DNA of 48,273 nt from Acidobacteriaceae bacterium. GTDB taxonomy: Bacteria; Acidobacteriota; Terriglobia; Terriglobales; Acidobacteriaceae. A program made the translations under genes and the position numbers. The notes under the pieces are model-generated. The model saw only the letters and a list, made by a program, of their open reading frames with translations. It did no database searches and had not been told where the DNA came from. The DNA lies in contig JASHQE010000023.1 of assembly GCA_030037705.1 (NCBI GenBank), positions 1 through 48,273 on the forward strand, read 5' to 3'. Below, piece by piece: positions 25,693 to 34,303 of this stretch. How positions within the stretch are numbered: the first letter of the stretch is position 1; each line of letters opens with the position of its first letter.

Positions 25693-27523
25693 CGTCCGCG
25701 GCTTTTTCGGCAATCATATAGATTGCGCTCACAATAAATGTGCCTGGAATCCTTGGAAACACCGATGCATCCACCACCCGCAATCCCTGTACGCCATGAA
25801 CCCTGAAGTCACTTCCAAGCACGCCATTTTTTTCTCGAGGTCCGATAGCACACGTACAGGATGCGTGGTGGCCCCAGGCGTTGTCCCGGATGAAGGCTTT
25901 CAATTCCTCATCACTCTCCACATTACCTCCTGGCACCTCTTCCAACATGCGATTCGTCCTGCGCAGTCCTGCCGTCAACTTGCGTACGAAACGCACCCCA
26001 TCAAGCACTGCGCGCAGATCCTCTTCACTTCCCTCGTCAAAGTAGCGGAAGTTAATATGCGGCGTGTCGCGCGGATCGGCCGAGCGTAGCGTGACTTCTC
26101 CGGCACGATTTCTCGTATGAGCCTTGAGCACCACCCAGGTGAGATAGTTTAGCTTTTGCGGGAGAGCTTTGGAGTAGCCCGGATAGTATCCCTGGAAATC
26201 TGTCAGCAAGGCCATACAGAAGAGATCAGGAGGGCCGTCAGCGAATGGCGAACGCTTGAAGACAGAAAGTACCGCGCCATTCGTAGAATAGACCCCGCTG
26301 CGGCAGCGCTGCCACTGCGCAAACTGCGGATCTCCGGGCGCGAATTGGATGTTCTTATAGATATCCCACTCGGGGAAACCCATCCGATTGACTACGCCTA
26401 CCTCATATCTATCCTGCAGATTGCGGCCTACGCCGGGAAGATCGACGCGCACGCTGATTCCGAAACGCTTCAGCGCATCGGCAGGTCCAATGCCCGAAAG
26501 CATAAGCAATTGCGGTGTGTTGAATGCTCCTCCAGCAAGAATCACTTCCTTTGAAGCATAGGCCCGGTGAAGCTCTCCCGTTCGCGCGTGAAGCATGGAG
26601 CTGGCGCGATACAACCTCTCTCCGCGAAAAAACTCCACGCCGATTGCGCGGTTGCCTTCACTGAATAACACTTTACTCGCCAGCGCGTGCAACTGCAGTT
26701 TTAAATTTGGATAGTTTTGGATCGTTTCCAGAACTCTTTCCCGAGTCCCCATGCGCATATGCTTGCGCGTGGTGAGCGGTGTGTAACAGATTCCAGCAAG
26801 ATGCTCGGTTTCAGGACGCCAATCATTGGGATCAGCCCAACTTTCCAGCAGGCCGTCTGTGCTGCGAACCGCATTGCCTGATAGAAACAACGCCTCTTCC
26901 GCACAACCCGCAACAGCGTCAAAGAGAGCGCCGTCCTCAACGGCAGTCTTTGGAATGGCTTTCTCGGTATGCAGCCAGCCTTTCCAGCCATGACGCGTAG
27001 GATTGATACCGAGCTTAGAAAGCAGCCGGTAAACGGGCCGATGATGGCAGTTCTCGATGCGCTCAAAAAGAGCGCGCATCTTCTCTGCGCTCCAGCTCGA
27101 GTCTCCGGTCAACTCCTCGATATACTTCCAATCGGAGTTTTGAGGATAGATGAATATCTGCGCATTATGCGCCGTGCATCCGCCGAGCGTTCCCGCACGG
27201 GGATAAAGAATGCCGTCCCGTTCTGCTACATATTTCCAGTCGCGCTTCTGTGCGTTGTCGTCAGAATAGTGCCGGACATAGAAATCCCATTTCATGGCCT
27301 CATTTTCTGCAGCAAAGGCATGGAATGCGGGTACGTCATAGTCATAGGGAAGGCGATCGGAATCCGGCTGAATAGGGTCACCGCCAAACAGCTTCCGCGG
27401 ATCGCCGCCAGCTTCGAGCAGCAATACAGAGCGTCCTGCTTCCGCCAAGCGCGCTGCTACTGTACCGCCCCCCGCTCCTGAACCGACAACAATGTATTCG
27501 TACTCCGGATTTTCCGGACTCAT
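25673..27523 (-). CDS. GMC-family FAD oxidoreductase
   Basis: 616 residues. N-terminal Rossmann motif VVGSGAGGGTVAARLAEAG with downstream LLLEAGGD, the PRAGTLGGCTAHNAQ flavin segment, LAGGAFNTPQLLMLSGIGP signature and the C-terminal WGHHASCTCAIG/LRVVDASVFPRIPGT segment with the catalytic His. It resembles choline dehydrogenase/glucose-methanol-choline oxidases acting on an unknown alcohol. ATG 27523 is chosen because GGAGG lies 10 nt upstream and the nucleotide-binding motif starts shortly after it; an open frame continues to 27631. The gene is intact, unlike the second GMC gene at 35053. Confidence 0.9.
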   Translation of the reverse strand: MSPENPEYEYIVVGSGAGGGTVAARLAEAGRSVLLLEAGGDPRKLFGGDPIQPDSDRLPYDYDVPAFHAFAAENEAMKWDFYVRHYSDDNAQKRDWKYVAERDGILYPRAGTLGGCTAHNAQIFIYPQNSDWKYIEELTGDSSWSAEKMRALFERIENCHHRPVYRLLSKLGINPTRHGWKGWLHTEKAIPKTAVEDGALFDAVAGCAEEALFLSGNAVRSTDGLLESWADPNDWRPETEHLAGICYTPLTTRKHMRMGTRERVLETIQNYPNLKLQLHALASKVLFSEGNRAIGVEFFRGERLYRASSMLHARTGELHRAYASKEVILAGGAFNTPQLLMLSGIGPADALKRFGISVRVDLPGVGRNLQDRYEVGVVNRMGFPEWDIYKNIQFAPGDPQFAQWQRCRSGVYSTNGAVLSVFKRSPFADGPPDLFCMALLTDFQGYYPGYSKALPQKLNYLTWVVLKAHTRNRAGEVTLRSADPRDTPHINFRYFDEGSEEDLRAVLDGVRFVRKLTAGLRRTNRMLEEVPGGNVESDEELKAFIRDNAWGHHASCTCAIGPREKNGVLGSDFRVHGVQGLRVVDASVFPRIPGTFIVSAIYMIAEKAADVILASA

Positions 27524-27782
27524 CTGTAGTCGGCCTCCGTGTGTCATTCCGTATCGGAATCTGTCAAGCAACTGGGCAGTGCTCCGATTGTACTCGTCCG
27601 TTGAGTACGTCGGACGCGAAAAATTCGGCATACAGCAGCAGCTGTGGTGTGGTATCTTCAGACACCCGGAAAAGCGCGCAATGAGTTGAATCAGGCCTCG
27701 GCTTCATCCTGACGTGCTGGATTCTTCTTGAGTTCCCTTCGCCGGCAAAGCGCTTCCATTGCTTTGCCTTTGGGAGGATGCA

Positions 27783-29027
27783 TTGGCAATTTCTACACAA
27801 TCCCGGGCTCCAGGCTACGGCCTGCCGCCAGCCAACACCGGTAACTGGCTGCTTGATCGCATCGCCAATGCCTCAATGGCCTTTGTCCATCTGGAGCGCC
27901 GTTTCGATCCATTTTTCCGCCCCTTGTTTGACGCACTTTTTCGCGAACTGCTTACGCTGGCGACCACGGCTGTTATCAATCTCGGGCGCAAGGATGAAGG
28001 ACTGAAGATTGCGGAAGAGCGCCCCGAACCGAATGAGGAAGCATATCTCGCAGAGATCATCGCAACCATGGGGAAGCAAATGCAGGGCCTGTGGAAACCC
28101 GGCAATTATCAACGCGGCGGTAACACAAAGACACATGGAATCGTGCGCGGCGAATTTATTGTCCGCGACGATCTTCCCGCCAACATGAAGCGCGGAATTT
28201 ACGCAACGCCGCGCACCTATCCGGCGTGGGTGCGCTTTTCCGGACCTGGGCCTTACATTACACCCGATATCGACGACGTAGGCTTCATGAGCATGAGCAT
28301 TAAGTTAATGGACGTGCCCGGTCCGAAGCTCATGGATGACGAGAAGTTCACACAGGACATGTTCGGCGTGTCCACGCCTACATTTGTCACTGCAGATACC
28401 AAATCAAATTCCGATCTGCAACACTGGAGCCTTAAGAACGCGTCGATCTTCCACTTCATCAAGTGGAAGAATCATCACATGCTCGACCTGATCATGCAAT
28501 CTCTCTGGATTAAGACGCAGTCGAGCCCACTCGAGAGCCAGTATTTCAGCTGCGTTCCCTATCTTCTTGGCGAAGGCCAAGCAATGCAGTATTCGATGTG
28601 GTCGCGCCTAACTACGCGGACGCCGGTACCGTGTCTGCCGCTACGTCCGCCGGACAACTATCTACGCGACGCGATGGTTGCCACACTGGCCAAACAGGAT
28701 GTGGAGTTCGATATCTTGCTACAGCTTCAAACCAATTCCTTCAAGATGCCGATTGAAAACAACGCAGTCTACTGGCCGCCGAGCAACTCCCCACGAATTC
28801 CTGCCGCTATCCTGCGCATTCCGCGGCAAAAATTTGACTCGCCCGAGCAGTTGGATTTTGCCAAAGTTCTCTCGTACAATCCGTGGCATTGCATTGCGGA
28901 ACATCGCCCTCTCGGCAACCAGAGCCGCGCTCGCTTGCACATGTACAAGGAACTGTCGACATTTCGGCAGTCAATGAATGGCGTGCAGCATTATGAGCCG
29001 AACGGCAGCGAAACATTTCCGGCATAG
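27783..29027 (+). CDS. Catalase-fold heme protein, divergent
   Basis: About 414 residues of catalase-related sequence. The core reads THGIVRGEFIVRDDLP, GIYATPRTYPAWVRFSGPGP, DDVGFMSMSIKLMDVPG, TQDMFGVSTPTF, and the C-terminal NPWHCIAEHRPLGNQSRARLHMYKELSTFRQ. The distal His (THG) and the heme-ligand Tyr region (RLHMYKELS) are recognisable, while the typical catalase NADPH domain is lacking. Such short catalase-like proteins can act as peroxidases or fatty-acid hydroperoxide enzymes. TTG 27783 is chosen because GGGAGG lies 5-6 nt upstream; an ATG at 27778 sits in the wrong frame and a TTG at 27759 is in frame. It is divergent from the GMC oxidoreductase and could remove peroxide made by it (inference). 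Confidence 0.8.
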   Translation: MAISTQSRAPGYGLPPANTGNWLLDRIANASMAFVHLERRFDPFFRPLFDALFRELLTLATTAVINLGRKDEGLKIAEERPEPNEEAYLAEIIATMGKQMQGLWKPGNYQRGGNTKTHGIVRGEFIVRDDLPANMKRGIYATPRTYPAWVRFSGPGPYITPDIDDVGFMSMSIKLMDVPGPKLMDDEKFTQDMFGVSTPTFVTADTKSNSDLQHWSLKNASIFHFIKWKNHHMLDLIMQSLWIKTQSSPLESQYFSCVPYLLGEGQAMQYSMWSRLTTRTPVPCLPLRPPDNYLRDAMVATLAKQDVEFDILLQLQTNSFKMPIENNAVYWPPSNSPRIPAAILRIPRQKFDSPEQLDFAKVLSYNPWHCIAEHRPLGNQSRARLHMYKELSTFRQSMNGVQHYEPNGSETFPA

Positions 29028-29119
29028 AGCGTGTTTCAAAATTTGCCTGGTGGGAACGCAAAGGACGATCGCAAGATGTGAGGCAGTATTCGACGCGAAT
29101 CATGAACCCTTGATGCGCG

Positions 29120-29196
<77 letters not shown>

Positions 29197-29269
29197 CTTT
29201 TTAATCAACAACTTGCCGCTTTCTAGTGTCCAACTGAGTGTCTATAAATTCATTGTAGCCTTGAATCGG

Positions 29270-30340
29270 TCAATCCCCTGCGGTTTGCGTTGGAGAAGCT
29301 TCTGAAGAGACAGCCTGAAGGTAACGGACGACGGCGGCTTCGGCCCAGTGAATTTCGTCGCCCGCATCCCGCGAGAGAAAAGCGCAGTGACCTCCATGGC
29401 GCGTTTCAACAAAGGTGATGTGGGAATTGGCAAGTAAACGTGCGCGCGTTTCGGGGAAGAGACGGATGAAAGGGTCGTCTTGGGCGCAGAGCACGAGTGT
29501 AGGAATCGCGATGCGATCAATCACACGGGCGCTGGCTGCGCGGTAGTAATAATCATCCGCATCGCGAAAGCCGCAGTGGGGCGCGACGATCTTATCATCG
29601 AACTCACGAATCGAGCGCACAGGGCCGATTCCAGCGACCTGATACCTTGCAGGAAAAAGCTCCGCCTTGCGACGAAAGCGCCGCATGAGACCACGCAGAA
29701 AATGGATCTCGTAAATACGGTTAGCCGGCTCATGAAGCGCGTCTGCGCCTGCGGCGAGGTCGATCGCCGGGCACACCGTAGCCACAGCAACAAGTGGATG
29801 CCGGCATCCCCACTCGCCAGCCAACTTGAGCACGAGATTTCCACCCATCGAATAACCGACAAGAGCCACACGTTCCAGGTTGAATTTTCGCGCAAAGTAC
29901 TCGACCACGGCGCCCACATCTGCGGAAAGCCCGGAATGATAGAGTGTTGGAGTCAGCGCGTCTGAGCCGCCGCAGTTGCGCATGTTCATACGGACAACAT
30001 TCATGCCCATGGTCCAGGCACGAGCTGCGATGCCGCGCATGTAGCGCGAATCGGACGAGCCTTCGAGCCCGTGCACCAAAACTGCGGTCAGGCGCGAGGC
30101 ACGCACAGGTTCAGGCTGCCAATGGCAATGACAAAGTACGCAACTGCCGTCGGCGGGATCCACTTGAACGGTTTCCACTGCAGGGGGAAGCCGAAACGCG
30201 GTTCGCGGCAAAAAGTTACCGATAATGGTCTGCGCATGACCGTTGGCAAGCCATCGATGCGGCTGAAAAGAATCGAGCCACTCCGGAATACGAGCGAGTT
30301 TCCGGCCATTGGCCGGTTTTTCCTGGATCTCTGGAATCAC
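29270..30340 (-). CDS. Alpha/beta hydrolase, YheT family
   Basis: 356 residues. Family hallmarks: RWLANGHAQTI near the N-terminus, VLVHGLEGSSDSRYM oxyanion region, nucleophile elbow GYSMGGN (Ser), LCAQDDPF (Asp) and RHGGHCAF (His), a complete triad. YheT/ABHD1-like proteins are esterases of uncertain physiological substrate. The gene runs towards the tRNA on the same strand, but 73 nt separate them. No signal peptide, so it should be cytosolic. Confidence 0.88.
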   Translation of the reverse strand: MIPEIQEKPANGRKLARIPEWLDSFQPHRWLANGHAQTIIGNFLPRTAFRLPPAVETVQVDPADGSCVLCHCHWQPEPVRASRLTAVLVHGLEGSSDSRYMRGIAARAWTMGMNVVRMNMRNCGGSDALTPTLYHSGLSADVGAVVEYFARKFNLERVALVGYSMGGNLVLKLAGEWGCRHPLVAVATVCPAIDLAAGADALHEPANRIYEIHFLRGLMRRFRRKAELFPARYQVAGIGPVRSIREFDDKIVAPHCGFRDADDYYYRAASARVIDRIAIPTLVLCAQDDPFIRLFPETRARLLANSHITFVETRHGGHCAFLSRDAGDEIHWAEAAVVRYLQAVSSEASPTQTAGD

Positions 30341-30710
30341 GGCAAATGGGCTGCGGCGGCAGCGTTAATCGGAGCGGCTAGAACCGGTCTCATCCATCGA
30401 ATTCGCCCACTCGCCAAGCATATGGGTCCTCTCTTGTTGTTGCACCCTATGGACGAAAACGGTGTTTAACCACTCACGCTCGACCCTACTTAAATGTAAC
30501 ACTGGCCGCTTCGCCTTATCCAAGCTCGCCATGGCCGCTTTGCCCCAGTGGAGGTGGGAGTGCACGAGTTTTGGTGGTGTGAGCGCCATGGGTGTGGTTC
30601 CATTGCGATCAAAACCAGTGTCGATGCAATCGAGGAGGATGCCTTGCATCGAATCATATCGAGGCTGTCCCTGCGGCCAATATGCATCCGAGAATTGAAG
30701 AGAGGCAGGA
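30341..30710. other. Divergent intergenic region, no convincing gene
   Basis: 370 bp between the hydrolase and the DUF296 gene. A minus-strand frame (30365-30877) crosses it but overlaps the DUF296 start and shows no family. A sub-frame from ATG 30589 (75 aa) cannot be excluded. The region must contain both divergent promoters; none could be assigned. Confidence 0.3.
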
Positions 30711-31142
30711 ATGCGTTCCAGGCAGATCGCCGACAACCCCAAAACCTTTATCATCATCCTCGATTCCGGTGAAGAGATTCTTTCGTCTCTCAAGAGCTTC
30801 GCGAAAGAGCAACGTTTATCGGGCAGCAGTTTCAAAGCTATCGGCGCGCTCAGCCAGGCCGAACTGGGATGGTTCAATTGGGAAACGAAGGAATATCAAA
30901 CTGCGGTCAATCTGAAAGAGCAGATCGAATTGCTCTCTCTGATCGGAGACATCACGCTACAAGGCTCGGAGCCGCAGGTTCATGCCCACTTAGTCGTGGG
31001 ACGATCAGATGGAACTGCTCACGGCGGACATCTGTTGAGCGCGACCGTTCGTCCGACCTGCGAACTGATACTCACCGAGAGCCCGGCACATCTTCAGAAA
31101 CAGATCGCCCCTGAATCAGGAATCGCTCTCATTCGTTTCTAG
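30711..31142 (+). CDS. PPC/DUF296-domain protein (AT-hook-associated fold)
   Basis: 143 residues covering essentially one PPC (DUF296) domain: TFIIILDSGEEILSSLKSFA, SGSSFKAIGALSQAELGWF, SLIGDITLQGSEPQVHAHL, DGTAHGGHLLSATVRPTCEL. The GDI and HxH...GGHL positions suggest the usual metal-lined pocket. In plants the domain follows AT-hooks; in bacteria it stands alone, and its function is unclear. GAGAGGCAGGA precedes ATG 30711. About 110 nt separate it from the FAD monooxygenase gene on the same strand. Confidence 0.85.
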   Translation: MRSRQIADNPKTFIIILDSGEEILSSLKSFAKEQRLSGSSFKAIGALSQAELGWFNWETKEYQTAVNLKEQIELLSLIGDITLQGSEPQVHAHLVVGRSDGTAHGGHLLSATVRPTCELILTESPAHLQKQIAPESGIALIRF

Positions 31143-31254
31143 CAGCCTGCCGGCGCGGACAGAATTAGGTTTATGAAACACGCTGCAGGCAAATTCGCAG
31201 GCACCGGCATCAAAAAACTTGAGCGATTTCTGAATCTGAACTGGAGACAATTTG

Positions 31255-32595
31255 ATGGCGTCCGATACCTTGGAGACGACTTGCTGTGTGGTGGGCGGCG
31301 GTCCGGCTGGCATGATGCTTGGATATCTTCTGGCGCGCAATGGCGTTCGAGTAACCGTGCTGGAAAAACACGCAGATTTCTTTCGCGATTTTCGCGGGGA
31401 TACTGTGCACCCTTCGACGCTTGAGGTTCTTCGGGAACTTGGATTGTTGGATGAGTTCCTTGAGCTGCCGCACCAGAAAGTAACTTCAGCGGGTGTGATC
31501 CTTGGAGAAACAGCCTTCGATATTGCTGATTTTCGTCATGTGCCCGCCGCTTGCAAATTTGTTGCGCTTATGCCGCAATGGGATTTCCTGAATTTCCTTT
31601 CAGGTCATGCGAAGAGCTTTCCCGCATTCGAATTGCTCATGCAGCACGAAGCAGTCGATCTGCTGCAAGACGGTGGGCGCATTAGGGGAGTTGTGGTGAA
31701 GAACGATGGGCGAACGGTCCAGATCCATGCGGATGTCGTGATCGGTTGCGACGGGCGCCATTCCGTTACTCGAAGCGCAGCCGAACTCGAACGGATTGAC
31801 TATGGAGTCCCTATCGATGTGTTGTGGTTCCGGATCAGCCGGAAGCCGGACGATCCGGCGCAAGTGCTGGGCAACGTGAACTATGGAAAGGCGCTGATCC
31901 TGATCGATCGGGGAGATTATTTCCAAGCCGGCCTCATCATCGCAAAAGGTTCATATGAGCAGATCAAAGCGCAAGGCATTGACGCTTTGCGGGCTGATAT
32001 TCGCGCGATTGCCCCTTATCTCGGCAAACGCGTCCATGAACTCCATGATTGGGAGCAAATCAAGATTCTGACGGTACAGATCAACCGCCTGAAACGCTGG
32101 TTCCGTCCGGGCTTGTTGTGCATCGGAGACGCGGCACACGCCATGTCGCCCGCTGGCGGAGTGGGGATCAATCTCGCGATTCAGGATGCAGTCGCGGCAG
32201 CGAATTTTTTGACAGTGCCGCTGTTGGATGGCTGTGTTCCCGAGTCGCGCCTGGCTCTGGTGCAAAGGCGACGCGAATTTCCAACTCGCCTCACACAGGC
32301 AATTCAGTTGTTCGCTCACCGTGGCTTTGCGCGCGTATTTGAGAATCCTGGCCGCATTCGCGCTCCGTGGCAATTGAAGATTGCAGTCCGGATCCCGGGT
32401 ATCCACGCGGCCTTGGGCTACGCGGTTGGAATTGGTGCACGGCCAGAGCATGTGCGCAAAAAAAGAAGTGCCGAACCCTGCCTGTCCTTCGTACGAACGG
32501 CGGTGCTTGCGGGAATCGGAATCGCCGCAACAGTCGGCGCGTTTTGTTGGGTGGTGTGGAACGCGCGGGCCAGGAAAAGCGAGATCGCGCTTTAG
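31255..32595 (+). CDS. FAD-dependent aromatic-ring monooxygenase-like protein with C-terminal membrane anchor
   Basis: 446 residues. The PHBH-fold is shown by VVGGGPAGMMLGYLLARNG (GxGxxG), FRGDTVHPSTLEVL, the VVIGCDGRHSVTR DG motif and CIGDAAHAMSPAGGVGINLAIQDA (GD motif). It would hydroxylate or epoxidise an unknown ring or polyene substrate. Unusually, a TM helix (about residues 411-431, FVRTAVLAGIGIAATVGAF) and a basic tail follow the catalytic domain, giving a tail-anchored topology. ATG 31255 is preceded by GGAG at 8 nt. The next gene starts about 75 nt later, so co-transcription with the decayed cluster is likely. Confidence 0.87.
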   Translation: MASDTLETTCCVVGGGPAGMMLGYLLARNGVRVTVLEKHADFFRDFRGDTVHPSTLEVLRELGLLDEFLELPHQKVTSAGVILGETAFDIADFRHVPAACKFVALMPQWDFLNFLSGHAKSFPAFELLMQHEAVDLLQDGGRIRGVVVKNDGRTVQIHADVVIGCDGRHSVTRSAAELERIDYGVPIDVLWFRISRKPDDPAQVLGNVNYGKALILIDRGDYFQAGLIIAKGSYEQIKAQGIDALRADIRAIAPYLGKRVHELHDWEQIKILTVQINRLKRWFRPGLLCIGDAAHAMSPAGGVGINLAIQDAVAAANFLTVPLLDGCVPESRLALVQRRREFPTRLTQAIQLFAHRGFARVFENPGRIRAPWQLKIAVRIPGIHAALGYAVGIGARPEHVRKKRSAEPCLSFVRTAVLAGIGIAATVGAFCWVVWNARARKSEIAL

Positions 32596-32669
32596 GTTCA
32601 AAGGTTCAACAAACCAATGTGAGGTCAAAGGGCGTCAAAGCATATGTTCTGAGTCTGGAGAGATTTTGC

Positions 32670-33290
32670 ATGATGGACGCATCCGATGTTCTCGTGGAAC
32701 GCCTGCTAGCGTGGGGAGTAGACACAATCTTTGGCCTTCCTGGCGATGGTATCAACGGGGTCTTTGAGGCTCTGCGAAAGCAACAAGACAAAATTCGGTT
32801 CATTCATGTGCGTCATGAAGAGGCTGCGGCATTCATGGCCTGCGCCTATGCGAAGTTCACGGGCAGATTGGGAGTCTGCATCGCGACCTCCGGGCCAGGC
32901 GGCATGGACATCGCGGCAGGCGAATACGGCTACGATTGTTTCTATTTCCGGCGCATGCTTGAGGCCGAGGCCGTCGACGTTCTGCAACTGGATGCAACCC
33001 GCTGCAAGGGCTTCACAGGATTTCTGCGGGGAGCGGCAATCGCGGCAAGCTTCGGATGCCCTATCTCGGCCCATTGCGCCCCTTCGCTCCATATGCACGC
33101 GGGCTGTGCCGTGAGGGGGCTTCGTCATGTTGAGTACTTTCATGATCACGCTCGCATCGAGCAAATGCTCTTTGATGGCTTTATTTCGCCCGTCAACGGA
33201 CAGTTAACTCCTGATCGGTCGCGCCCTGGATTGGGCTTGAAGTTCAAGCGGCAAGACGCAGAACGCTTTGCGATAAAAGGCATCCGATGA
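32670..33290 (+). pseudogene. Chimeric remnant: ThDP-enzyme N-terminus fused in frame to an enolase-superfamily C-terminus
   Basis: Residues 1-78 match the start of pyruvate oxidase/acetolactate-synthase-type ThDP enzymes (VERLLAWGVDTIFGLPGDGI, the catalytic Glu in VRHEEAAAFMA, then IATSGPGG). From residue 79 the sequence changes to the C-terminal barrel half of a mandelate-racemase/muconate-lactonising-type enolase-superfamily enzyme (DIAAGEYGYD, VDVLQLDATRC, SAHCAPSLHMHA, LRHVEYFHDHARIEQMLFDG, then SRPGLGL). The junction lies near 32901-32906. Neither enzyme is complete: the ThDP part lacks its cofactor-binding C-terminal domain, and the enolase part lacks its capping domain and first metal ligands. 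I infer a deletion joining two neighbouring genes. GGAG precedes ATG 32670, so a 206-residue chimeric protein could still be made. Confidence 0.82.
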
Positions 33291-33334
33291 TTTACGACCT
33301 GATACCCATGCCGGCTAAACGAAGGAGAGCTAGC

Positions 33335-34303
33335 GTGAGCTTCGTTCTGACGTCTGCGCTTGAGCGCAGCACGAGACACAGCCTGCCGGCTCCCTTGGCT
33401 GCAGTTGCGACCTCTGCGCTTGAGCACCTGCGCGAAGGCTGCTTTCAGCGCAGTTTGTGTTTCGTCGTGGCGGTCACCAGTGTCGCCAGCGGGCTCGAGG
33501 TTGGGTATGAGCACTACAAAGGCAGTTATAGTAATCCGGTAATGTACACGCCGGTCGCTCTGAGCGGCGTGCTTGCAGGATCGGGCCTGCTCGGAATATT
33601 CAGTCGCTGGGGCGCGCGCACTATCCTGCGCTGGATCAGCGTGGCGACCTTGGCGGATGGAATTGTCGGATTTTTCTTTCATGTGCGCGGCGTGGCACGT
33701 AAACCTGGCGGATGGAATCTCCCGATCACAAATATTGTGATGGGCCCTCCGATCTTTGCGCCGCTCCTGTTCGGGACAAGCGCCTATCTTGGCTTGATTG
33801 CCTCGTATCTTCGGCGCGAAGAAGATCTTCGTGAGCTGGGCGGACGAATCCGCGAGCTTGCGGGAGAACTCACCCGAGGGCGGACCGATTGGCGCACAAA
33901 CCTTCGCTATGGAAGGTTTCAGAGGCACCTCGCTGCACTCACGGTACTATGGGCTTTCTTTAGCGGGTTCGAAGCTCTCTATTCGCACTATAAGACCAAC
34001 TTTCGCTATAAGGCGCAATGGACTCCGGTTCTGCTGACGCCTCTTCTGATGGCTTCGGCTGGCGGAGCCATCAAAAGCCGATGCATCGCGAACACGGCGC
34101 TTCCGATCGCCTCAGCACTCGCGCTTGCCGATGGCGCCATCGGCTTCTACTTTCACGCACGCGGAATTGCGCAACGGCCTGGCGGTATCAAGAAGCCGCT
34201 CTACAACATTCTCTATGGACCGCCGATCTTTGCGCCACTGCTGTTCGCAGCCTGCGGATTCCTGGGCCTCATGACAAGTCTGTTGCATCGGGAACACAAA
34301 TGA
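33335..34303 (+). CDS. Membrane protein with two tandem homologous halves
   Basis: 322 residues; I do not recognise a named family. Two repeats of about 110 residues are evident: the first contains GLEVGYEHYKGSY, TLADGIVGFFFHVRGVARKPGG and GPPIFAPLLFGTSAYLGL; the second GFEALYSHYKTNF, ALADGAIGFYFHARGIAQRPGG and GPPIFAPLLFAACGFLGL. Each half has three to four TM segments, joined by a charged linker (REEDLRELGGRIRELAGELT). The conserved His residues in EHYK/SHYK and FHxRG could bind heme or metal (inference). GTG 33335 is chosen because AAGGAG lies 7 nt upstream. It overlaps the gluconate dehydrogenase subunit 3 gene by 4 nt (ATGA), suggesting that it is the membrane partner of that enzyme. Confidence 0.7.
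   Translation: MSFVLTSALERSTRHSLPAPLAAVATSALEHLREGCFQRSLCFVVAVTSVASGLEVGYEHYKGSYSNPVMYTPVALSGVLAGSGLLGIFSRWGARTILRWISVATLADGIVGFFFHVRGVARKPGGWNLPITNIVMGPPIFAPLLFGTSAYLGLIASYLRREEDLRELGGRIRELAGELTRGRTDWRTNLRYGRFQRHLAALTVLWAFFSGFEALYSHYKTNFRYKAQWTPVLLTPLLMASAGGAIKSRCIANTALPIASALALADGAIGFYFHARGIAQRPGGIKKPLYNILYGPPIFAPLLFAACGFLGLMTSLLHREHK

Noticed and set aside
30365..30877. 170-residue minus-strand ORF between the hydrolase and DUF296 genes
   Set aside because: It overlaps the well-supported DUF296 start on the other strand, has no recognisable motif and no good ribosome-binding site. A shorter version from 30589 cannot be excluded but has no support.
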